The notes below the pieces were generated by a model. The model was not told where the DNA came from, ran no database searches, and was given only the letters and a program-made list of their open reading frames with translations. The translations under genes were made by a program, and so were the position numbers. Positions 48,615 through 61,693 of a stretch of DNA of 64,000 nt are shown here, one piece after another (within the stretch, counting starts at the first letter, position 1; the number at the start of each line of letters is the position of its first letter). Source of the stretch: Microbotryomycetes sp. JL201 (taxonomy: Eukaryota > Basidiomycota > Microbotryomycetes); NCBI GenBank assembly GCA_033819885.1, contig JAQYUZ010000041.1, positions 101,224-165,223 of the forward strand. The letters run 5' to 3'.

Positions 48615-51192
48615 ATGGCGCGTCATCCAGACCAAGTCGCACTGGCCGAGCGGGACGGCGTGCCCGGCCCAGCCTCGCTAATGGCAGACGCTGCAGCCGA
48701 GGCGGCCCAAGATGGTTCGACAGGCGACTCGAACGCGGCTTCAGACAGAGCTCTGAGTCAGCCAATGAGGCAGGGCAAGACGAAACGAGTGTGAGCCGTC
48801 ACTTGGAAACAATCATACGAGGGCTTGGCCAGTCGCTGACAAACGTACCCTGCCACAGACACAAAGCAACCACAACAGTCACGACTGTGGCAGACGACCA
48901 AGAGGCGCAGGTGACGACGCAAACGTACGCGCTCGGGCCACTTGTACATCGAGCTCACAATGACTGACGATCGAACCCTGTGCGTTTCAGCTTCACTCAC
49001 ACGGGCTCGTCTAGAGTAACGACCCATCATTCTAAACAAGACGGCTCAATCATTGTCAGGCCGATTCCGACTCGCGGCCGGTCACAGTCAACCATCAAGA
49101 CGGCTCGCACTGGCAGTTCATTCGAGCCACGAGTCTCTCGATTCGACAGGGACAATGCCAATTCTGCCACAGATCCGTTCAGAGGGTTTTATACACTCTT
49201 TTGGATCGCAGTTGCCGTGTCGATGATAAAGACGGCCATCAAGCACTGGTCCGAGAGCAACGGCATTGTGTTTCACAGCAGCACGTTCATCAGGTTGATC
49301 AGCAGAGACGGTTGGGCACTTGCCGCAAGCGACGGCGTCATGGTCGGTTCAACGCTATTGTGTGTGCCGTTCGCACAGGTAAAGCACCAGAGCGCCACTA
49401 CACGATCTCGCTTGTTCACAGAGCGTCCCACAGGCTCTCAAGTACGGATGGATCAGATACGAATACACGGGCATGATTATCCAACACGTGCTGCAGACGT
49501 TATTCTTGGCAACGTCAATTCGATGGACATTTCACCGACAGTGGCCATGGGTGCAAAGCGGCTTTCTCGTTTTGCACACCTTGACCATGTTGATGAAAGT
49601 TCATTCGTACTGCACTTATAATGGAGACTTGTAAGTATCGAAAAGAATGTCTTGATCCTTTGTCAGCTGACGAGCTTTGGACCAGAGCTACCAAGGCGCG
49701 AAAGCTCAAGACTTTAGAGAGACAGCTCGACAAGCTGTGTATGGAGCATGGAGGCAGGACCGAGGCCGAACGTGAAGCTCGATCATACTGGGAAGCCATT
49801 GCGATCGAAGGTACGGAAGGCGAGCAAGAGGCCGAGCAGCCCGTGGCCACGAAAGCCAACGATTACGCGGCGGCCAATCTGTCGCCACCAAAAGAAGGCC
49901 TTCGCCAACGCAACAGGAGACGCTCTGCCTCGAGCCCGACCAAGCCGCCCAAGACGAGTGATGCACCTCGGGACGGATTCGAGCTCCTGACGTGGCACCC
50001 TAACGAGCGCATCAGCATTCTGTCAAATCAAGTGCTTGATCTGAAGGAAGCACTTGTCAGCACTGGCGTCAAAAAAGTACAGTGGCCTGACAACATTGGT
50101 TATATTAATTTCTTGGACTACTTGCTCGTGCCGACGCTCGTCTACCACCTCGAATACCCTCGGACAAACTCGATCCGACCGCTATACGTCGTCGAGAAAG
50201 TTTTGGCGCTGTTCGGAACATTTTCGATCTTGATCTTGATCGTCGAGCACTGGATCATTCCTGTGTACCCGAAAGAAGACGATTCTTTCTTGACGAGCGT
50301 GCTCGACTTGGCTTTGCCGTTCATGCGTGAGTGCTTGCCTGCGCAGACAGTGGTTGGCAGCTGACTCGAGACCTGCCGGGCGCAAAGTCAATTACCTTTT
50401 GATCTTTTATCTCATTTTTGAATGCGTCTGCAACGTCTTTGCAGAGGTCAGTCGTCACGATACCAGCTTCCTTGTCTTTGAGCTCATGCATGCGTTCGTG
50501 CAGCTCACCTTCTTTGCCGATCGCGAGTTTTATCAAGATTGGTGGAACTCGACAACGTTTGACGAGTTTTCGAGACGTTGGAACGTGCCTGTGAGTCGCT
50601 TTGGAGCTTGACCGGTATTGCTTGACTCAGTTTCGTTTTCTAAACTTTCAGGTACATAGCTTTCTGCTTCGACACGTTTGTTAGTTCAATCCAGTGTGAA
50701 TCCTCCGAGCGGCTTGTCAGCGAGACTGACACTGTCAAGCGTGTAGACTCTTCGACCATCTCCGCATACAGTTTCTCCAAGTTTCAGGCGGCTTTTTGCA
50801 CGTTTCTCCTGAGCGCCGTAAGTTGGCTACGAGGCTCGCGGCGAGTCAACCAGCTCATAATCATCTCGCGCAGTGCGTGCACGAGCTCGTCATGGCCGTC
50901 GTCATGAAAAAGATTAGATTGTATTTGTTCTTGATGCAGGTGAGCAGCTGTGCTGTCCCCGATGAGGGTCGGGTTTGACTCTTGGTTTCGCAGATGGCGC
51001 AATTGCCGCTCATCATGATCGGACGACTGTCCATTTTCAAGAGACATCCTGCACTCGGCAATGTGAGTTTCGTTTGCTGAACAGTTGGAGAAAGAGGCAC
51101 TGAGCCTGGTCAAAAACGCCACACAGCTGTTCTTTTGGCTCGGCCTGTTATCTGGGTTCCCTCTGCTAGCCGTCGCGTATATTCGATACTGA
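48615..51192 (+). CDS. ARE2: Sterol O-acyltransferase (Are1/Are2, MBOAT family)
   Basis: ER enzyme that esterifies sterols with acyl-CoA for storage in lipid droplets. ATG 48615; exon 1 ends 48790 and joins at 48991 after a 200-nt intron. Spans include FYTLFWIAVAVSMIKTAIKH and GWALAASDGVMVGSTLLCVP. Conserved stretches: MLMKVHSYCTYNGDL (49.59-49.62 kb), YPRTNSIRPLYVVEKVL (50.16 kb), the MBOAT signature FYQDWWNSTTFDEFSRRWN (50.53 kb) with VPVHSFLLRHVY, and the catalytic His region SAVVHELVMAVVMKK (50.81-50.91 kb). The C-terminal LFFWLGLLSGFPLLAVAYIR ends at 51192. A cytosolic N-terminus of about 130 residues precedes span 1. Eight or so introns. Sterol versus diacylglycerol acceptor cannot be told from sequence alone, but the FYxDWWN context fits Are. 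Confidence 0.85.
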
Positions 51193-51524
51193 GCGATGTT
51201 TCGTTTCTGGCATATACCATGAACCGGGCTGTTCCGCTGCAATCTCACGAAAGGAAACCATCAAGCTCGGGCCTCTCGGCTTTCGTCCACGCGCGCGCAT
51301 CCCTACCCGAACCGGAACACTGACCGAGTCTGCCAAAGCTGGCTCCATTCTCGATCGACATTGACTTGAGTGAAGCTGAACTTGTTCCTGGCTCGTCTGC
51401 ACCACGTGCCTACACCGTCGAAGCAGCGTCATCCGCAAACACGTCCACAGCGACGACGGCACGTTCTCGCTTGTCTCGGTGGTGTTCAAAACTACTCAAG
51501 ACGAAGCTGGCGACTGTACAAGAC
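51193..51524 (+). other. Spacer between sterol acyltransferase and sirtuin
   Basis: No supported gene. The sirtuin frame is open back to about 51366 without ATG (SEAELVPGSSAPRAYTVEA), so an upstream sirtuin exon may begin here, for example at ATG 51219. Confidence 0.35.
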
Positions 51525-53181
<1,657 letters not shown>

Positions 53182-53305
53182 TAGCGTTTCAACCTCTGTC
53201 ATTTTAACCTCTGTCTGTAGCTCGAATTTGATCTCATGTATTGCTCATCGCATGTTGTCTACAACAAATTATCTCGACTCCGAATTCAGCAGATCTTGAT
53301 CACCA

Positions 53306-54580
53306 CTACGGCTCAAGAGGTTTGCGAGCGACATAGAAATAGTTTGCCAGCTCTGTCATGCCCGACCACTCTCCCATACCAAACAACCTCCATTGCGCCT
53401 TGAGCGGATCGTAAATGCAACCTCTCTGCTCTAAATCTGTCCAGCCATGTTGCTCAAAGTATTCTTGCATTTCTTCCGGCTTGATGTACTTGTGATACGT
53501 GTGTGTGCCAGGCTCGACGAACCTGAGTAATTGTTCGGCGACGGTGATTGTCAGGAACCGAGCGAGCACAGTTCTCGAAATGGTCGACAGCAGGATGAGT
53601 CCGCCAGGCTGCGAGGCGAGACGGGGCCGTAGCCAAAATTTTGAGCACCAGGTTCGCTAAGAAAAACTCGATGCCCCGAAAGCTCACCTTTGTCAAGTCT
53701 CTCAAGCAGTCGAGGAACCCAGCGGGGTCTTCGACGTGTTCTATGACTTCCATCGCGCAGACGTAATCAAACTGCCGTTTTTCTTTGACGAGATCCTCTG
53801 CGGCACAGTGCCTGTATTCGAGCAAGTTTGTCACCAACGACGTTGATGACGCTTCTGAAGCTGCTTGGCGTGCAACGCCGGCCGCCTTGAGTAGATTTGA
53901 GCCGATAGAGCATGACGTGGCTTGCGTATTTGGGTTGACGAATGATGGATCCTGAGCGGCGTGAGTCTGTGCGACTTTGATATTTTGTTCTGCTGCATCA
54001 ATAGCGAGAGTATTGGCACCCAGTCTTGACAAGGCCTGATGCCCTCGGTGGAGTCAGTGGCGGTGAGATTCAGTCTCAGATCCAAGGAGCCGCGCACCTC
54101 TGCAAAAATGCCGCCTCCACACCCAACGTCCAACACGTCCTTGCCGTGCAGCCACCTGCTGCCTGCAGGCAATTCTTCGTGTCTGAGGGCAGACTCTTTG
54201 ACGAATCGGACCCGAACCTTGTTCATCCGATGCAGCAACGCAAACTCGCCCGTCGGGTCCCACCAATGTTGACTGAGTCGCGTGAAATGGGCGATTTCGT
54301 CCTGCGAGATGGTGTTTGTCGCTGCTGCGGTTGTATAGGGCGACGAGGAGGCCCTGCCGCCCGTCGCAGCAGTGCCTGCCGACGGGTTGAGAGCAGGTAC
54401 AGTCGTCATGTTTGATACTGGTGCAGACTGATGGCTCGTGGTTGCCATCGGGGACGCTGCAGTTGGGGACGACGACTGCTGCGGGGGCGGCGAGATTGAG
54501 AATCCCCAAAACGAGCGACACGCGCACGGTTTGCGCGATTGGAGGCCTCTTGCATGTTGTCGAGCAGCATAACGTAGCAT
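53306..54580 (-). CDS. COQ3: Ubiquinone biosynthesis O-methyltransferase Coq3
   Basis: Mitochondrial SAM-dependent enzyme performing the two O-methylations of coenzyme Q synthesis. ATG 54578-54580 starts a basic, Ser-rich presequence (MLRYAARQHARGLQSRK) typical of matrix targeting. The catalytic part begins FTRLSQHWWDPTGEF (residues 99-113), then KDVLDVGCGGGIFAEALSRL (motif I, across an intron), DAAEQNIKVAQ, FDYVCAMEVIEHVEDPAGFL and SRTVLARFLTITVAE. It ends GMTELANYFYVARKPLEP. Two to three introns. The residues 35-95 linker is long and Ser/Thr/Ala-rich. Tandem with the MAPR gene 119 bp upstream; no functional link known except electron-transfer contexts. Confidence 0.9.
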
Positions 54581-54699
54581 CGTGCCGGATGCGCTTGTCG
54601 CAAAACCCCGTTCCACACCGCAGACAGAGCCCAAGAAACGACTCGCCAAAATTTCTCGACAAGTGTTTGCACGTCATCAATTCAAAGAAGTATTGAACA

Positions 54700-55780
54700 C
54701 TACATCGCACCACCTTCTTTCTTTGCGTTGCAATCTTGGGGCACGGGCGAGTCTGGATCGATCGGAGGATGCGCCACTTGCCCCACCTTGCGGTATAGCT
54801 CTGCAAGTGAACGACCAAGTCAGCTACATTTCACGAACAACACACGAGCAATCGTTCTTACTGTGCTCTGCGTAAAACTTTTTCCAGTACGCGAGTGACT
54901 GCTCAAACACAAAAAGTTGTCAGCGGAGCCTTGCCACCGCTGCTGGCCGGTGAAGACAACTCACGTCGAGCTGTTTCGGCGTCAAACCTCTCAGGTCATG
55001 CGTCAGGTGAGTTTTGAAGCACCCAGTGACGTATGCGCGCGCAGCGTCCTTGCCTGCAAAATGATGGTAGCTGCCACCGGGACCATATGTTGAAGGTCCG
55101 TTGCCACTCGATACGTCAAACACGTCTCCGTCCAGAGCAACTGACGCAGACACAACACGTCAGTCAGGACGAAGGTCCTCGGGAGCGCTGACGTGTCTGC
55201 TCACGCACCGTAAACGGGGTATTTCGGGTTCGAGCCGTCGTGCAAGGCCAGTTGATGCTCGCTTAGGTACACTTGCTTCGGGGGCAACAATGCTTGTTGA
55301 ATCTTGAGCAAAGACCCGCGCATCAGAGTCAGCACGTTGACGACACTCGTGGCTACAGGACCACTAATGCCCTCTTTCAACAGACACTCTGAGCCCCGCC
55401 CGACGTACCTTTGTCACGCTCGAGAACTTGCCATCATAGTTCCACGAGAATGTTCCGGTGACTGTTTTCGACACGAGCGCGCTCGTTACGATCGCCAACA
55501 CGACCCATTTCAACACGCTGCGCACGACCGACGGCATCTCGCCAGGCACCGTTCTACCTGTCGCCGACTCTTGTCCAGCTTTGTCGCTTAGTCTTGACTG
55601 TTGCTGTTGCTGCTTGAGCTGTCGTTGTTTGGCCAGGTACCTCTGGTGCACGAGGAACGGCAAGTTGGCCTTTTTGTGCTTCGGCCGCTCCTTCGCGGCG
55701 TGATCTGGTACAGAGTCAGGGGCGATGGCCTCGTTCGATCGTGTCTCCAGAGTCCGGGCCGCGTCCGTCGACGAATTCAT
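54700..55780 (-). CDS. Membrane-anchored cytochrome b5-like (MAPR family) protein
   Basis: ATG 55778-55780. A Lys/Gln-rich N-terminus (residues 1-82) with a Gln run (55-61) precedes one membrane span (about 87-104, VVRSVLKWVVLAIVTSALVS). After introns the heme/steroid-binding fold follows: LALHDGSNPKYPVYVALDGD, VFDVSSGNGPSTYGPGGSYH, HFAGKDAARAYVTGCFKTHL. The Tyr and Asp positions of the MAPR (Dap1/PGRMC1) family are present, and no heme-ligand His of true b5 is seen. The tail YRKVGQVAHPPIDPDSP resembles the fungal members with LAYWKKFY. Dap1 proteins support the P450 Erg11 in sterol synthesis. The larger size and N-terminal span suggest a neudesin/PGRMC-like ER protein. An intron at 55303-55408 appears to use an AAG acceptor. 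Confidence 0.75.
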
Positions 55781-55940
55781 GCGCAGGCTGATCGTACCAG
55801 CGGCGTTTCTAGCGCGCGAATTGCGTTTCGATCACGTGATCAACGGGTGTCTCATCGTCACATTCAAGAGTTGAACGTCGTACAAAGCGTACAGGTCTAC
55901 AGATCAATGATATGTACAACGCGATGCCCGTTGCCCTTCA

Positions 55941-58900
55941 CTACTGCCGTCGACGGCTAAACAAGCTCGAGTTGAGCGTCAAAGGAGCAAAAGGCGTCTC
56001 AGACGCGGCAACGCCGCCAACCTCACTGCCAGCACTCTTCTTGCTCGAAATCTTGTTGCGCTTGATTGTGCTCGAGGAGACGGACGTCGGCTGCGCGAGA
56101 CCGGCATTGTGGTTGCCTCCAAACTCGAACAGATTGATCTTGGTCTTGGATCGGTTGCTCGGCGTATGCAGTGGCGTAGACAACGACTCGTTATCGGAAT
56201 ACACGGCACGTGGTTTGCGACGACTGGTGAGCAACAAAAAGTCAGCCAGCTTGAACGAGATGCAATCACGGCCCGGCTTGACGTACTGTGCGCGAGCAGA
56301 GTGTGAATGACTCTTGCGACTGAGCGAGCCAACGTCATGCGATCCACCACAGCACGCACGAACATTCTCCAGTCCTTCGTATCCGTCGTCCGTGAGCTGG
56401 TCATAGTCGGATGGAATCTCGTTGCGATCAACGACCTCGATGCTCTCTGTTCCAGATGCGGCGGCGGCGGCTAAAGCCCGGCTAGAGTACGTTCGAACCG
56501 ATCTAGGCGAACCAAACTGGTTCATGGTCTCGAAAGCCTCAGCTGCAGTGCCTGCTCGTTTGCGAGTTGCTGTGCCCGTCAAGTCTGCGCCACCAAATGA
56601 GAGACGGCTGCCTCGCGACGGCTTGGGCGTCAAACGCGAGTCAGACTTGCTTGCCAAGGAGGACATGAAAGCGAACGGGCTCATAGAGACACCTCTGTCA
56701 GCCAAGGGAGCGCTCGCCCTAGACCTCTGCGTTCGAGGCGACGCTGATGGTGCAGTTGAAAGAGACCCTTCAGGCCTTGTCAGCAAATACGTGATGGCCT
56801 GCAGCAGCATGTTCCAGCGAAGAAAGTCAGCAGAACTGATTGACCTTCAGGACAAGAATTCAAACTAACGTTGAACCACATGTCGTGCCGTTCGCGCGTG
56901 GACGCAGTGACCTTGAGCTCGCGGTTTGGCGTATGGATGATGATACTGCTCTGATGTAACCCAGGTGGCAAAGGATTCGGATCGAGCACTTGACTGACTC
57001 CTTCAATGAAGACTGAGCACGACGAGGTCTTGGTCAGCAATGTGTCCACGAGCGCTCAAAGAAATGCCACTCACCACTTTTGGACGAGGTCTGGTGCACA
57101 CTTTGCGACCCGGGATCTGTTGAACTCCAGTACAACGTCTTGGTGTAAGGATGAATCCAGAAGAATCGTTTGTGCCGTTTCTCCGAAATGCCCTTGCCCA
57201 AAGATCGCCGTGTGTATTTGTGCATGAACTCGCCAATCATAGTTTGAGTAATTGCGTGAATGAGCTGAGGATCGGTCGAATCGGCGGCGGCACTGTTGCC
57301 CCTCATGTGCATTGACGCGCCGTCTAAGCCGCCGTCGCTGGTCCGAGAGGACGCGATCGAGAACCGCCTTGACATGTCACTGCGAACGCTCGCGTCTGAC
57401 AAGGACGCTCTTGATGCGTCACGGCGAGATAGACGAGGCGTCATGTCGGATTTGCCTTTCGTGACCGAGTGCAGCGTGTAGTTGTCGGACAAATAGCCGG
57501 ACGTTGAGGAGCGAGCTCGGCGGTCCCTTGAAACGCTTCTCGACGCCGTTGAGTGCGCACCCGAACTGCTTGCTCTCGTCTTGCCAGCAGCAGCGTTTGG
57601 GGTGAGGAATGTGTTGCCATTTTGTCGAGACCGGTAGTCTTCGTCAAAGATTGGCGATTGCGCTCGGTGCAGCAAGTCGGCAGGGGGCGGCGAAATAGGT
57701 CGAGGAGGCGGCTGAATCGATTTCGTCGACAGCATAGACGCAGCGCTCTTACGAGGTGCCACAGAAGCCGCCCTCGTCTGCTTTCGAGAAGGCGTTGGTG
57801 GCGGACCCATTTTTGTCACGACAGCGAGGTCTGGCTTGTTCTGCATCGAAGTGGGAGCTTCAGATACTGTGCGTGACGCCTCGCTGTACAGCGATAGGAC
57901 AGAGTCGGGTCGCACGAAGTCGTTTGGTGATACCGAACGCAGCTCGCTAGTTGGCGCTGCACCGAGCCACGCAGAGGCAGTTGCTGCCGCCTCGTGGAGA
58001 CCCTCCGGCGATGTTGAACGACCGAATGTATTGATCGAGTCGCGCCTGATGTTGTGCGCTATGCTCATGACGGGTTGCTGACGCGTTGTGGCTGAGGCGC
58101 TTGCTGGCGGGATGTCTGAGGTCGGAGCGGATGTCTCAATGGGAACGTGTACAATGACAGGTTCTGGTCGCCAGTCGTCTGTTTGAACCGATACCTCCAC
58201 CGTAACAAGAGATCGCTTGCGTGGCGTGTCGTAGTCCGAGCCTGAACGTGGCAACGATCGTCTCTTGCGTGTTTGTGGCGAGCGCTTCTTCCTGTGCAGA
58301 ATCTCAATTCCACTTTCGCTATCATCCGCGTTCGAGCTCGTCATTCGGGATCGCACCGAGGCAAAATCATTGAACGACGTCGAGTGGCCATGCGTCGTGA
58401 CTGATGGAGTTCCAGCGCGCAACGACTCTCGAGCATCTTCAAACTCGCCTTCCGTCTCGGTCTCGGTGTCAAAGTCGCTTTCAGCCGGGACGCGAGACCG
58501 ACCAGAGACGACGCTGAGCAGCAGTGTATCGTCCCGTTTGTCTCCGAAAGGTTCCATTTGCCCAAGAGTGATGGCTGACAACGATAGCTCATTGCGAAGT
58601 GCTCGGTCTTCCATGGCACCAGCAAGGGTCGCCGGTTGGAGTGGCGAGGACGCTGCCGGTGTCTCGGCGCTTGTAGATGATTGCACTTCAAGGGTGAGAG
58701 GCATGGCGTCCGTGGCAGCATTTTGCGTCGCAATTTTGACTTCTGCATCCGTTTGTAGGCCAATGTCGGCAACTTTGACGGGCGCTTCCGGCTCGGGAGT
58801 GACTTGCACGGCGACATGCGAGAAGACGAGCGGGACTGAGAGAATCTCGACACGCGCAGCTTCCGGCTCCGTCTGCATTTCGACATCGAACATCGAGATC

Positions 58901-61113
58901 GGCTCGTCTTCCAGGGTTTGCGAGCCAAAGTCGACCATCGTTGGCACGAATGCGGGCTCTGGAGTGACCTGGATTGCCTGATCCTCACTTGCCGGTCGAG
59001 GAGCGTACAAGGGTGCAAAGTCGGTCATAACGCAGACATCGACCATAGGAAGAGCCTCAATCACGATGTCTGACTCTGCCTGTGTAGTTCCTTGCATCTC
59101 AAAACCACTGAGCGAGTTGGCGCGGCCGATGGAGAGCATGCTGGTTGGACGGCCATTCGGAAGAATGTCAGCCAATGTGGCTCGCTGATGAGGGTTTGCT
59201 GACGAGACAGACACGCCCGACCGCATGCTGGCGTTGTCGTCAGCTTGAGCGAAGGCGGGATCCATCTCGACACTGCGGACACTGGCCATGCTATTGCGTT
59301 TGCTGGACAGACCACCAAACCATTGGCTCGGAGAGCCATGCAGGCTGTTGTCAGATGCTCCGAAAGAATGGTCGAATAACGCATTGTCAAGTGGCGCCAA
59401 CGCTGGTAGACTGTCAGTGTCTTCTTCGTCGATCGAATCGATCGAAGTGTCGCCTCTGACTTGGCGACCGAGTCGACTAGGCAGGCCGACAGCTCCTCGG
59501 CGTCTTGCCGAAGCCCGTCCGCGGGCACTTCCTCGCGCGCTGCCTCGTGCGGACTGCCTGGTTGCGCGAACGGGCGTATTCTCCTTGCTGCTCGCGCCAG
59601 ACCCTGAGTCATCATCCCAGGCAGCAGACACGCCATTTTCAGCCAGTTGGCGTCGCAACTCCATCTTTGCTGCTTTCTCTCGAGCGAGAGACGACCGCAG
59701 TGTAGCAATCGTGCGCTGAGCATGTGCGAGACTAGATTTGAGGGTGTCGTCAATCTGGACTGTGGAGCTATGCCTGACGGCTGAGAATTGACCGGCGTTT
59801 GCGTCCTCATCATCCGAAAACAAGTCGCCTGGAGAGCCAGGAGGGAATCCGTCGCCAGTCCTGCGTCGCGCGTGCAAATCTGCGCGAAGCAAGTCGTCAT
59901 CATCGTCACGGTCGTAATCCTCTTCGTCGTAGAATCGTGGGCCATCCTCGACCGTATCGGCGAGTTGCTCGGAAGGAGATCGCTTGATCCCGCGAGCCTT
60001 GGTCGCTAGCTCGTTCTTGAGTGCCTCGAGATTGCTGGCGAGGTCGCTCTTGTCTCGCTGAAGGCCGGCTGTGTGTTTGCGCATAGTTGCCATGTCGGTC
60101 TCGTGCTTAGATCGCAGATTCGCCAGCTGATTCACGAGCTTTTCATTATCTGAGCGCAGCGAGTCGAGTGTCTCTCTGGTGCCCGCCAGGTCTCGAGTCG
60201 CGCGATTGCGTTCATTTTCTGATTTGTTCAAGGAGCTCTGCGACTCTGCCAAGGCCGTTCTCAGCTCCTGCGAAGCGACTTCGAGGTTCCAGTTTTCCTC
60301 TTTGTAGCGCTCTGCACGGAGGCGGAAATCGTCAGCGATGACCCCACGTTCCCTTCAAATGTGTTACTTACCGACGGTCTCCTCCAATGTACGTCGGGTG
60401 CTTTGCTGGTCCTCGAGCTCGTTGTCAAGCGCGTCTCGTTCCCTTTGCATCTCCTTCATGTGCTGCTCCTTTTCAGACAATAGAGCCTGGAGTCTGCGCA
60501 CTTCGACCAATAAGCTCTGTCCGATCTCTGTTGCCAGCTCAATGTCGTTGCTGCGATGTTGAGCGTTGTTGCGAGCGCGTCTGGCTGATGTTGCATTGGC
60601 GGAGGGCATGCTGTTGCCATCTAGCGTCCCGGTTGAAGGGACGCCTTGCTGTGATGCAAGGCCAACTTTTTCGTACAAGACACTGTTGTCGTTGTCCCAT
60701 GCTTTGAGGTCTTGCTCGAGCGCCTCGAGCTTGCGCTTCGTGTCGAGGCCTATCTCGTGCTCGCCGGTGTCGTCGACAGATTCTGAGGCGTTGTGGTTGT
60801 GCGATTGCGCGAGGTCTCGGATGCGAGACTCGAGTTCCTGCTGCTGAGCGAGCAGAGCAGAGCCGAGCTGTCCTGCCAAGTGGATTTCGTTGGCCTTGTC
60901 GTTGAGGAGCGACTCTAGCTTGACGAGCAGCCGCTGGTGCGACATGCCCGAGTCTGCATCGTTTCTGGGTGGTTGACCCGTGTGAGATGCTCGATTGTAG
61001 TGCAGCGACGCTGCGCCATGAGGATACGGATCTTCATCGAGGAATGAGCGTGTCGACTTGATCGAGGTCGAGGGCGAGGGCGGGCCTGCTTGATGCGCCT
61101 CGTAGTCGAGCAT
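55941..61113 (-). CDS. NUM1: Cortical anchor protein Num1 / ApsA (PH domain, coiled coil)
   Basis: Cell-cortex protein that anchors dynein and mitochondria. About 1,600 residues. ATG 61111-61113 (MLDYEAHQAGPP). N-terminal coiled coil (about 60.0-60.95 kb: LVKLESLLNDKANEIHLAGQ, LVEVRRLQALLSEKEQHMKE), joined over an intron at about 60.31-60.37 kb to YKEENWNLEVASQEL and further heptads. The central 1,000-residue exon (57.0-60.25 kb) is Ser-rich with repeated IDV-x-MQTE / VQVTPEPE blocks (58.7-59.05 kb). The PH domain is at the C-terminus: KRHKRFFWIHPYTKTLYWSS, then IEGVSQVLDPNPLPPGLHQS, SIIIHTPNRELKVTA, RHDMWFN and AITYLLTRP over three exons. The Num1 PH domain binds PI(4,5)P2. A Ser/Thr-rich tail ends at 55941. 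Confidence 0.87.
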
Positions 61114-61693
61114 GATACACGGATTGTTTGAAGGTTATGCAGCTGAAGGCAATTTGCATTCGGGCGGGGTGTTGAGTCGTGCACAAAATGCGAATGTTTG
61201 CGCGTCAGTCAACAAACGAGAGTGTACACAAGCACGCGACTCACACGAGCGAGCTCAGTCAGCACAGGCCGTAATCTCTCGTAAGCAGTCGATGATCAAC
61301 TTGGGTCACCTGAGTGTGCTAGAGAGCGAGTGCGGCGTGCCGACGAAAGGCGGCTCGTGCGTTTTGTTCTCACACGCGACCACACGCGCACGTGTCCGTC
61401 TGCAGCGAGTCTATCGGGTGAGCGAGTGGCTCCAGTTGATCATTAGCGTGCGCGGGCTCACAGTGTGTCGTGGGCGCTCTCAAAGAGAAACAACTTGTTG
61501 AGTGATGATTGTCAAGCTCGGCTTTGTGCGACAAAGGCTTGATTTCGGGCGCGGAGCAGACAGAGTGTCCTCGGCTGTTTGATTTTCTTGCCTTTGAATC
61601 ACCACCAGCTGTTCGAGCGATCATTACATGCCTCCTGTCGGCGGCTGCTGCTGCTGTTGCTGCGCACATCGCCTTCGCCTGCTTCTAACGACC
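61114..61693. other. Divergent spacer, Num1/ApsA and primase
   Basis: About 580 bp with no supported gene. It should hold both promoters. No TATA element stands out. Confidence 0.4.

Noticed and set aside
59061-59945. 294-codon minus-strand frame inside Num1/ApsA
   Set aside because: It is a shifted frame of the long 1,072-codon Num1/ApsA exon.
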